Below are positions 1 through 6,959 of a stretch of DNA of 9,725 bases, piece after piece. Within the stretch, counting starts at the first letter, position 1. Each line of letters starts with the position of its first letter. The stretch spans positions 1 to 9,725 of the forward strand of contig JAHDDA010000076.1 of assembly GCA_020629595.1 (NCBI GenBank), read 5' to 3'. The notes beneath the pieces are model-generated. The model had not been told where the DNA came from. It saw only the letters and a program-made list of their open reading frames with translations, and ran no database searches. Source of the stretch: Chitinophagales bacterium (GTDB lineage: Bacteria > Bacteroidota > Bacteroidia > Chitinophagales > UBA2359). A program made the position numbers and the translations under genes.

Positions 1-2567
1 CGCCAGAAACATTATTAAATGGAAAAGTTGCAGGTTTACAAGTAAGCAATAATGGTGAACCTGGCGGAAATAACCGTTTACGTTTGCGTGGAGGAACTTC
101 GCTTGATGCTTCTAGTTCGCCTTTAATTGTAATTGATGGCGTACCAATAGATAACAGAGGTGTTGCGAGTGGAAGAAACCCATTAAACTTTGTAAATGCA
201 GCTGATGTAGAAAGTATTTCAGTTTTAAAAGATGCATCTGCTGCGGCAATTTATGGTTCTCGTGGAGCAAATGGTGTAATAATTATTAAAACAAAATCTG
301 GTAAAAGTGGAAAGTTACGAGTAAGTTATTCCAATAACTTTGGCGTTTCTCGTTTAGGTGGCTCAGTACCAATTTTAAGTGGAAACAATTTTAGAAATGC
401 TATTTTAGCTAAAGCACCACAAGAATTTGAATTTTTAGGCGATGCCTCAACCGATTGGTTAAGAGAAGTAACACAAAATGCCTTTGGTACAGAACACAAT
501 CTTTCTCTTTCAGGTGGAACAAAAAAACTAAACTATTACCTTTCGGCTGGATATCAAAACACAAATGGCGTTATAAAAACTTCAAACAACCAAAATACAA
601 GTATTGGCGGAAGCATAAATGCCAAATTATTTAAAGATGCACTAACATTAAATTTCAACACAAAAACAGGTTTCTCAAAAGATAGATTTTCAGATGGTGT
701 AATTGGTGCGGCATTAACTTTTGATCCAACACGTCCAATTCTTGATGAAGAATCAGAATTTGGTGGTTATTTTCAATGGGATGATCCTTTGGCGGTAAAC
801 AATCCAGTTTCAACCTTAGAATTAACCAATCATACAGGAACATCTATTCGTACTTTAAATAGTTTTAGTGCCGAATATGCTTTACCATTTGTTAAAGGAC
901 TTTCATTAAAATCAAATTTCAGTTATGATTATGTTACTGGAGAAAAAAGAAATTTAAAAGACCCATTGTTGAAAGATGGCGATATTTTTAATCGTGGAGG
1001 TTATTTATTCAATGAAGAGTTAAGAAATTATGCCGCTTTATTTGAAAGTTTCGCTTCGTATAAAAAAGACTTAGAAAACATTAATAGCTCAATGACTTTA
1101 ACGGCTGGTTATTCTTGGCAAGATTTCGATAGAGAAAACCGCTGGGAAGAAGGAAATGGCTTAGAGCAAATAGAAAACGAATGGATTTATACCACCGATA
1201 TTCGTCAAGATTCATTTTTGGTTCACAACCGACTAATTTCATTTTTTGGTAGAGCCAATATGACTTTTAAAGACCGTTATTTATTAACCCTTTCCTTGCG
1301 TAGAGATGGTTCTTCTCGTTTTGCAGAAAGTAACCGTTGGGGACTTTTCCCTGCCGTAGCATTTGGTTGGCGAATTTTGGAAGAACCCTTTGCTAAAAAT
1401 TGGGGTGCTTTTTCAAACTTAAAACTTAGAGCAAGCTGGGGTGTTACAGGTAATGAAGATATTGAAGATTACCTTTTCACTACTTTTTACAGTTATAGTA
1501 GCAACGATGCCACTTATCAATTTGGCGATAATTTCGTAAATATGTTACGAGGAACTGGCGTTGACCCCAATATTAAATGGGAAGAAACTCGTTCAACAAA
1601 TATTGGTGTCGATTTTGGATTTTTCAATGATAGATTAACAGGTACAGTTGATGTTTACCGAAAATATACTAGTGATTTATTGTTTACAATTGCCGCAGGT
1701 GCATTTACCAATTTAAGCGATAGAATTTTAACCAATATTGGAGAAATGGAAAACCGTGGAATTGAATTAGAGTTGAATGGAGTTGTTGTAGATAAAAGAA
1801 ATTGGGATTGGAATTTAGGATTCAACTTAGCTGTAAACCGAAACGAAATTAAAAAATTAGACAATTCAAACGATCCAAATTTCCCAGGATATGAAACAGG
1901 TGGAATTTCAGGTGATGTAGGACAAACAATTCAAGTTTTAAAAGTAGGCGAAAGCATAGAAACCTTTAGAACTTTTCAGCATTTAATGGATGATAATGGA
2001 AACCCACGAACAGACAATATTGATTTTAATGGTGATGGTTTAGTTGATTTATTAGATATTTATGCCGATATAAATGAAGATGGATTAATTAACGAAAACG
2101 ATTTAGTGGTTGGTGAAAGTGCTGCACCCGATGCTATTTTAGGATTAACAAGTAACACTCGTTTTAAGAAATTTGATTTATCTGCCACTTTCAGAGCCAA
2201 TATTGGCAATTATGTTTATAATAATGTGGCTTCAAGTATGGGTTTTTATGAACGTTTAACCGACAGAGTTACCAATAATGTTCACGAAACTGCTTTTACC
2301 AATAATTTTAATAAACGACAACTACGTTCAGATGTTTATATAGAAAATGCTTCGTTTTTGAGGTTAGATAATATTTCATTGGGTTATAATTTAAGTCCGA
2401 ATAAAATATTTAGCAGTTTAAGAATATTTACCACCGTTCAGAATGTTTTTGTATTAACTGGCTATACTGGTTTAGATCCTGAATTACCTCAATTTAATGG
2501 TGGAATTGATAACAATATTTATCCAATTTCTAGAAGATTTTTGGTGGGCTTGAATGCTCAGTTTTAA
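1..2567 (+). CDS. SusC/RagA-family TonB-linked outer-membrane transporter (5' end missing)
   Basis: Outer-membrane TonB-dependent transporter of the SusC/RagA family, which imports glycan oligomers or peptides together with a SusD lid. The reading frame is open from base 3. The TTG at 84 is only an internal codon, because the preceding residues (GKVAGLQV, then GEPGGNNRLRLRGG) are typical SusC plug sequence. The 854 visible residues lack the signal peptide, the carboxypeptidase-regulatory-like domain and the TonB box, so the full protein probably exceeds 950 residues. The plug motif IVIDGVPIDN lies at residues 42-51. The family signature with ESISVLKDASAAAIYGSRG and GVIIIKTKSG spans about 70-100. 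A 22-strand barrel should follow, ending in an aromatic residue (GLNAQF). Residues 674-685 and 689-700 form two EF-hand-like loops (DFNGDGLVDLLD, DINEDGLINEND), probably binding Ca2+ in an extracellular loop. susD follows after 95 nt, as in a normal SusCD pair. The substrate cannot be read from the sequence. Confidence 0.96.
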   Translation, partial: PETLLNGKVAGLQVSNNGEPGGNNRLRLRGGTSLDASSSPLIVIDGVPIDNRGVASGRNPLNFVNAADVESISVLKDASAAAIYGSRGANGVIIIKTKSGKSGKLRVSYSNNFGVSRLGGSVPILSGNNFRNAILAKAPQEFEFLGDASTDWLREVTQNAFGTEHNLSLSGGTKKLNYYLSAGYQNTNGVIKTSNNQNTSIGGSINAKLFKDALTLNFNTKTGFSKDRFSDGVIGAALTFDPTRPILDEESEFGGYFQWDDPLAVNNPVSTLELTNHTGTSIRTLNSFSAEYALPFVKGLSLKSNFSYDYVTGEKRNLKDPLLKDGDIFNRGGYLFNEELRNYAALFESFASYKKDLENINSSMTLTAGYSWQDFDRENRWEEGNGLEQIENEWIYTTDIRQDSFLVHNRLISFFGRANMTFKDRYLLTLSLRRDGSSRFAESNRWGLFPAVAFGWRILEEPFAKNWGAFSNLKLRASWGVTGNEDIEDYLFTTFYSYSSNDATYQFGDNFVNMLRGTGVDPNIKWEETRSTNIGVDFGFFNDRLTGTVDVYRKYTSDLLFTIAAGAFTNLSDRILTNIGEMENRGIELELNGVVVDKRNWDWNLGFNLAVNRNEIKKLDNSNDPNFPGYETGGISGDVGQTIQVLKVGESIETFRTFQHLMDDNGNPRTDNIDFNGDGLVDLLDIYADINEDGLINENDLVVGESAAPDAILGLTSNTRFKKFDLSATFRANIGNYVYNNVASSMGFYERLTDRVTNNVHETAFTNNFNKRQLRSDVYIENASFLRLDNISLGYNLSPNKIFSSLRIFTTVQNVFVLTGYTGLDPELPQFNGGIDNNIYPISRRFLVGLNAQF

Positions 2568-2572
2568 AATTT

Positions 2573-2642
2573 AGGAATAAGTAATTGGGGATATGGAACA
2601 GGGAAATAATACCTTATTCCTTTTACCCATTTCCTATTCCCC
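2573..2642. repeat. Overlapping inverted repeats between susC and susD
   Basis: The only sizeable gap in the SusCD pair is purine-rich on its left half and pyrimidine-rich on its right half. AGGAATAAG (2573-2581) is perfectly complementary to CTTATTCCT (2613-2621), which allows a 9-bp stem. GGGGATATGGAA (2587-2598) pairs at 9 of 12 positions with TTCCTATTCCCC (2631-2642). The two stems interleave, so they would form either alternative hairpins or a pseudoknot. The element sits in the 5' region of susD, outside both coding frames. Possible roles are an mRNA processing or stability element that sets the SusC:SusD ratio, a weak attenuator, or a decayed copy of a dispersed intergenic repeat. No U-tract directly follows either stem, so a simple terminator is unlikely. 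The repeat is seen; the function is inference. Confidence 0.55.
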
Positions 2643-2662
2643 TTTACCTTTAAAAAAATGAA

Positions 2663-4231
2663 ATGAAAAAGATATTTACAATAATTTTAAGCATATTAAT
2701 TTTAAACACTTGGAGTTGCACCGATTTGGAAATTTTACCTGAAGATGCCTCAACCGAGTTTGAAGTTTTCAATAGTTTAGATGCTTATACGGCTTATTTA
2801 GCCAAAGTTTATGGTAGTTATTCGCTTACAGGACAAGATGGTCCCAATGGCGATGGCGATATTTCAATTGTAAACGATGAAGGTTTTACAAGTTATATTC
2901 GTGTGTATTGGAAAGCACAAGAATTAACAACAGATGAGGCAGTTTGTGGTTGGACAGATGCAGGAATTAGAGATTTACACGATCACGCTTGGTCATCGGA
3001 AAATCAGTTTGTTCGAGTATTGTATTACCGAATTGCCTTAATTGTTTCTATTGCCAATGATTTTTTAAAACAATCGACAGATGCACGCCTTGATGCCAAC
3101 GGTATTGCACAAGAAGATAGGGCAACAATTCAAACTTACAGAGCAGAAGCCCGTTATTTAAGAGCTTTAGCCTACTGGCACGCTTTAGATTTATTTGGAA
3201 GTATTCCATTGGCTACACAAATTTCTGCAGATTTACCAGCACAAGCGAGCCCACAAGAATTATTTGCTTTTATTGAAAATGAATTAGCAGAAATTGAGCC
3301 TGAATTAGCTGACCCAAAAGCCAATGAATATGGCAGAGTTGATAAGGCAGGTTTATGGATGTTACAGGCTAAAATATTTTTAAATGCTGAGGCTATGACT
3401 GGTACTTCAAGATACGATGATTGTATTACAGCTTGCAATAAAATTTTAAATGCAGGTTATACACTTGAACCCAATTACCAAGAGCTGTTTATGAAAGACA
3501 ATCATTTATCGAATGAAATAATTTTCGCTATTAATTCTGATGGAAAATTGACGCAAAATTGGGGAAATACCACATTTTTGGTTCACGCCGCTATTGGTGG
3601 CGATATGGAAGCCGAAGATTATGGTGTTAGCGATGGTTGGGCAGGTTTACGCACCACTTCGGCAATGTTAGATAAATTTCCAGATTTAACTGGTGAAATT
3701 GATAAAAGAGCCATTTTTTACACCGAAGGACAAACTATTGAAATTGATGATATTGGTTTATTTGAAGAAGGGATTGCTGTTCCAAAATATACAAACACCG
3801 ATATAAATGGCGTAGCTGGTAGCGACCCAACACACGTTGATACAGATTTTCCAATGTTTAGATTGGGCGATGCCTATTTAATGTATGCCGAAGCAACTTT
3901 AAGAAATGGAGCTGGTGGCGATATGGGACAAGCCTTGAATTTAGTAAATGAATTACGAGAAAGAGCCTACCAAAATAGTGAGGGTAATATTACGATGAAT
4001 GAATTAGATTTACCTTTTATTTTAGATGAAAGAGTACGTGAATTATATTGGGAAGGACATCGTAGAGTTGATTTGATTCGTTTTGGAGAATACACCGATG
4101 GTTCTTACGTTTGGCCCTGGAAAGGAGCTGTAAAAGAAGGACGATTAACAGAAGGGTTTAGAAATATTTTTCCAATTCCAGCATCTGATTTGGCGGCAAA
4201 TCCAAATTTGTTACAGAATACAGGGTACTAA
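2663..4231 (+). CDS. SusD/RagB-family surface nutrient-binding lipoprotein
   Basis: Surface lipoprotein that caps the SusC barrel and binds substrate outside the cell. It has 522 residues, normal for the family. The N-terminus is a lipoprotein signal (MKKIFTIILSILILNTWSC) with lipidation at Cys19. The following TDLE is acidic, as in Bacteroidota lipoproteins sent to the surface. A helical TPR-like SusD core contains the RAEARYLRALAYWHALDLFG region at 160-179. The C-terminal RagB/SusD domain shows YLMYAEA at 405-411, ERVRELYWEGHRRVDLIRFG at 456-475 and the ending NIFPIPASDLAANPNLLQN. The stretch around residues 87-112 (ELTTDEAVCGWTD, then a Trp) resembles SusD proteins of alpha-glucan loci as I remember them, but this is a weak guess. 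The ATG at 2663 is chosen because it gives the complete signal peptide; an ATG at 2658 runs into a stop after two codons. It follows susC and is probably cotranscribed with it. Confidence 0.97.
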   Translation: MKKIFTIILSILILNTWSCTDLEILPEDASTEFEVFNSLDAYTAYLAKVYGSYSLTGQDGPNGDGDISIVNDEGFTSYIRVYWKAQELTTDEAVCGWTDAGIRDLHDHAWSSENQFVRVLYYRIALIVSIANDFLKQSTDARLDANGIAQEDRATIQTYRAEARYLRALAYWHALDLFGSIPLATQISADLPAQASPQELFAFIENELAEIEPELADPKANEYGRVDKAGLWMLQAKIFLNAEAMTGTSRYDDCITACNKILNAGYTLEPNYQELFMKDNHLSNEIIFAINSDGKLTQNWGNTTFLVHAAIGGDMEAEDYGVSDGWAGLRTTSAMLDKFPDLTGEIDKRAIFYTEGQTIEIDDIGLFEEGIAVPKYTNTDINGVAGSDPTHVDTDFPMFRLGDAYLMYAEATLRNGAGGDMGQALNLVNELRERAYQNSEGNITMNELDLPFILDERVRELYWEGHRRVDLIRFGEYTDGSYVWPWKGAVKEGRLTEGFRNIFPIPASDLAANPNLLQNTGY

Positions 4232-4233
4232 AA

Positions 4234-4776
4234 ATGAATAACAAAAATAGCGTATTTATTGCCACAAGTTTAGATGGATATATTGCGGATAAAAATGGTG
4301 GTATTAATTGGTTAAATTCAGTTCCAAATCCTAATAATGATGATATGGGATACATTGAGTTTACCAGTAATATTGATGCACTTGTGATGGGGCGGAAAAC
4401 TTTTGAAACAGTAATGGGCTTTGATGTTCCTTGGCCCTATGAAAAACCTGTTTTTGTGTTGAGTAATTCTTTAAATGAAATACCTAACTCACATAAAGAT
4501 AAAGCAGTTTTAGTTAAAGGAACACTTACTGAAGTTTTAGAACAAATTCATAGCAAAGGATATAAACGTTTATATATTGATGGAGGCACAACTATAAATA
4601 ATTTTCTAAAAAAAGATTTGATAGATGAAATGATAATTACAACTATTCCCATTTTATTAGGTGGCGGTTCTTCCTTGTTTGGAGATTTACCAAGTGAACT
4701 AAATTTTGAGTTAGTAGAATCAAAAGTGTTTTTGAATCAATTGGTGCAAAATCATTATAAACGGAAAAACAGATAA
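4234..4776 (+). CDS. Dihydrofolate reductase-like protein (RibD C-terminal domain family)
   Basis: Small cytoplasmic NADPH-dependent reductase-fold protein of the RibD-C/DHFR-like superfamily (the YyaP/YwjB-like group). Its 180 residues cover one whole domain. Visible family marks are IATSLDGYIAD at 9-19 with the following GGINWL, the nucleotide-binding VMGRKTFE at 51-58, VFVLSN at 73-78, the glycine motif YIDGGTTIN at 114-122 and IPILLGGGSSLFG at 138-150. The deaminase half of a true RibD is absent, and no riboflavin genes are nearby, so a role in flavin synthesis is not supported. Proteins of this group are often annotated as dihydrofolate reductase without proof of that activity. The ATG lies 2 nt after the susD stop, so translation may be coupled to susD. 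A small unknown gene follows after 16 nt. The fold is well supported; the substrate is unknown. Confidence 0.9.
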   Translation: MNNKNSVFIATSLDGYIADKNGGINWLNSVPNPNNDDMGYIEFTSNIDALVMGRKTFETVMGFDVPWPYEKPVFVLSNSLNEIPNSHKDKAVLVKGTLTEVLEQIHSKGYKRLYIDGGTTINNFLKKDLIDEMIITTIPILLGGGSSLFGDLPSELNFELVESKVFLNQLVQNHYKRKNR

Positions 4777-4792
4777 CAATTTTTCATAATTT

Positions 4793-5188
4793 ATGACAAC
4801 CTACTGCACTTACTGTTCAGCACTCAAGAAAAACTCAAAAGAGGCAATTCCTGCCATTGATTTGTATAATAGCAACAGAATTAGCCAAATCTATGAATTA
4901 GCAAAATTGCAAAAAGTAAATTTTGTTATTCTTTCTGGTAAATACGGAATTATAGAAGCCAATGAAAAAATAGAATTTTATGATCATTTACTTCAAAATT
5001 CAGAAGTTGAAAAACATATTGAGTTAATTGTTGAGCAATTACAAGAAAAAGAAATAGATAAAATAGTTTTTTTTACCAATTTTTTAGAAATTGATTTCAA
5101 GCTGAAGCCTTATTGGAAATGTATGCAAAAGGCTTGTGAAATCTTAAATATTGAGTTAATCATAAAAGAACAATTGTTTAATGATTGA
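4793..5188 (+). CDS. Small protein resembling the DUF6884/YaaA-like group
   Basis: Predicted soluble protein of 131 residues with no signal peptide or membrane segment. Near the N-terminus are CTYCSALKK (5-13) and PAIDLYNSNRI (20-30). These are followed by a strand and loop, FVILSGKYGIIEANEKIEFYDHLL (44-67 in outline, key elements LSGKYG, then an acidic I-E-x-YD). This order (a Cys/Ser start, a D-L-Y-x-S segment, an L-S-x-K-Y-G loop and a Y-D motif) matches my memory of DUF6884 and related YaaA-like proteins, whose biochemical role is unclear. The C-terminal half is an alpha/beta pattern rich in Lys and Glu (about 74-131). It starts 16 nt after the DHFR-like gene on the same strand and is probably cotranscribed with it. 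The gene converges on the pseudouridine synthase gene with a 9-nt gap. It is certainly coding; the family call is moderate and the function unknown. Confidence 0.75.
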   Translation: MTTYCTYCSALKKNSKEAIPAIDLYNSNRISQIYELAKLQKVNFVILSGKYGIIEANEKIEFYDHLLQNSEVEKHIELIVEQLQEKEIDKIVFFTNFLEIDFKLKPYWKCMQKACEILNIELIIKEQLFND

Positions 5189-5197
5189 GAAACTATT

Positions 5198-6889
5198 TTA
5201 AAAATCAATTTCATACTCAAATTCTAAAGTAGTTCCATTTTCTGGGTGCGTAAATTTTATATAACTTGCGTGGAGGTGTAATCTGTTCGCTTTTGTGCCA
5301 TACAATACATCTCCAACAATTGGTGTGTTTAGTCCATTGGGATGTGATGCGTGCATACGAAGTTGATGAGTTCTTCCTGTAATTGGGAAAAAATGAACAA
5401 GGGTTTTACCGTTAATTTCTTTCAATTTTTTAAATTCTGTCGCTGCTTTTTTGCCGTATTTAAGGCAAACCATTTGCCTTGGTCTGTCATTCATATCGCC
5501 TCTTAATGGTAAATTTATTGTACCTGTTTCTTTCTCTATTTTACCATTTAATAAAGCTGTGTATCTTTTTTTTACACTTCTGTTTATAAATTGAGCTTGA
5601 AGATTTTTGTATGCCTCTTTGGTTTTTGCAATTAACATTATACCCGAAGTTGCCATATCTAAACGATGAACAATAATTGGTCCTTGTGCAGCAGGGAAGT
5701 GATTTTTCATTCGTAACCAAACACTATCTTCAATATGTTTTCCTGGGGCAGATAGAAAATGATAGGGTTTTAAAACAACTGCAAACGTCTCTTCTTCATA
5801 TAAAATTTCTACTTTTTTGCCCTTACCATAATTTTCTAATAGTGGATTTTTCTCTAACTCTATTCCTTCGAGCATAAAATTTAAAATTGGCTCACATTTA
5901 CCTCTACAAGCAGGATAAAAATGATTGTGTTTTCTTATAATATCTCTTGGCGATTGCCCCCACCAAAATTCTGCTAAGGCAATAGGTTGTAAATCATTTA
6001 AGAAAGCATATTGTAACAACTTTGGTGCTGCACATTCACCAGCTCCTGCGGGTGGAATTTTAAAAAATGTATCGGCAAAAATTTCTTTTACATTTTTATA
6101 ATCTTTGAATTTATTAATAAAATTATACTGCTCAAATAGTTTTTCTTGAATGTAGTTAGAATGAGTTTTTCTTAATTCTTTTAACTTTGATTTGAAGTAA
6201 ACTTTGTGTTTAAAAGTAAGTCTTAAAGGTTCAATTTTCTTATCCCAAAACTTAATCAAATCTTTAAGTTTATATCTGCACGCTTGACTTTCTATACTAA
6301 GTTGCTGTAAAATTTGAGTTTTATCAATTTCGGAAAGATTGGCAATTTCTTGTCTTTTTTGCTTTCTTAGTTTTTTGGCATTAGTATTTTCAATTCTTTG
6401 TAATTCTATGGCTTTATCTTTTTGTACAATAAGTTTTTCGTATTCCTTTTTTGCATTTATAAAATCCTCAGACGCTTCAAACTCATTTATTTTTTTAATT
6501 ATTAGCTTTAATTTATCAACTTCTTCCAAATAAAAACCATTGTTGGAAAGCATATCATATACAGGAGGTACAAAGTATTGATGCGTGTTAGAATCGGCTA
6601 TTTTTCCAGAAAATGCAGCTAAAAATCCTAATTCGTTTACTTTGTTTTTAACGACTAATACGCCGAACATTTTACCTATTGGTTTTTTGTTTTTAAAATA
6701 ACTTTCTAATCCAAAGTTATGTTTTATTATTTTATTATTTTTTAAATAAAACTGTAATTGCTTAACAGCGAACTTTGCTACTGGGTGCGGTGTATAGTAA
6801 AATGGAAAAGTGAATTTTTCTGGTAATTCGATTTTACTAAGATCTTCTTTAAATCTTATAAATTTATCTGGATTTTTATCTTTACTCAA
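5198..6889 (-). CDS. RluA-family pseudouridine synthase with long N-terminal extension
   Basis: Cytoplasmic enzyme that isomerises uridine to pseudouridine in rRNA or tRNA; the target is not readable. The catalytic domain is residues ~358-563: VHRLDMATSG at 407-416 contains the catalytic Asp411, followed by KRYTALLNG, then GRTHQLRMHA at 505-514 and VGDVLYG. Ordinary RluA proteins have about 220-330 residues; this one has 563. In place of an S4 domain it carries a ~350-residue extension. That extension has a conserved-looking start (PEKFTFPFYYTPHPVAKF), a Lys/Glu-rich coiled coil at about 121-245, and a block with GAGECAAPKLLQYA (282-295) and FYPACRGKC (324-332). No ATG occurs before codon 74, and an in-frame TGA lies five codons upstream at 6902-6904. 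The TTG at 6887-6889 is therefore the only usual start codon that keeps the N-terminal block. It diverges from the T9SS hydrolase gene. Confidence 0.93.
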   Translation of the reverse strand: MSKDKNPDKFIRFKEDLSKIELPEKFTFPFYYTPHPVAKFAVKQLQFYLKNNKIIKHNFGLESYFKNKKPIGKMFGVLVVKNKVNELGFLAAFSGKIADSNTHQYFVPPVYDMLSNNGFYLEEVDKLKLIIKKINEFEASEDFINAKKEYEKLIVQKDKAIELQRIENTNAKKLRKQKRQEIANLSEIDKTQILQQLSIESQACRYKLKDLIKFWDKKIEPLRLTFKHKVYFKSKLKELRKTHSNYIQEKLFEQYNFINKFKDYKNVKEIFADTFFKIPPAGAGECAAPKLLQYAFLNDLQPIALAEFWWGQSPRDIIRKHNHFYPACRGKCEPILNFMLEGIELEKNPLLENYGKGKKVEILYEEETFAVVLKPYHFLSAPGKHIEDSVWLRMKNHFPAAQGPIIVHRLDMATSGIMLIAKTKEAYKNLQAQFINRSVKKRYTALLNGKIEKETGTINLPLRGDMNDRPRQMVCLKYGKKAATEFKKLKEINGKTLVHFFPITGRTHQLRMHASHPNGLNTPIVGDVLYGTKANRLHLHASYIKFTHPENGTTLEFEYEIDF

Positions 6890-6927
6890 AACGATTATTT
6901 TTCAGTTTTAATGGCTAAATTAATTCT

Positions 6928-6935
6928 TATATTTG
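6928..6935 (+). promoter_or_regulatory. Bacteroidota-type -7 promoter box for the T9SS hydrolase gene
   Basis: TATATTTG matches the TAnnTTTG -7 consensus used by the Bacteroidota primary sigma factor. It ends 24 nt before the ATG at 6960, which would give a leader of roughly 15-20 nt. I see no good TTTG -33 box at the usual distance; the region near 6900-6910 is merely T-rich (TTTTTCAGTTTTA). It lies in the 70-nt divergent gap, so it is well placed. No equally good -7 box was found for the opposite-strand gene. Confidence 0.5.
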
Positions 6936-6959
6936 TGATGTTTTGAATAAAAAATTATT

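Noticed and set aside
84..86. TTG at 84 as the start of the SusC-like gene
   Set aside because: The frame is open from base 3 and encodes family-typical plug residues before this codon, so the gene is simply cut by the window edge.
4234..4776. Antifolate-resistance dihydrofolate reductase on a mobile element
   Set aside because: The motifs fit the RibD-C-like branch, not plasmid DfrA proteins, and no integron, transposase or repeat flanks it.
5184..5209. Possible bidirectional terminator between the converging genes (ATTGA / TCAAT)
   Set aside because: A 5-bp stem with a 16-nt loop in AT-rich DNA is expected by chance.
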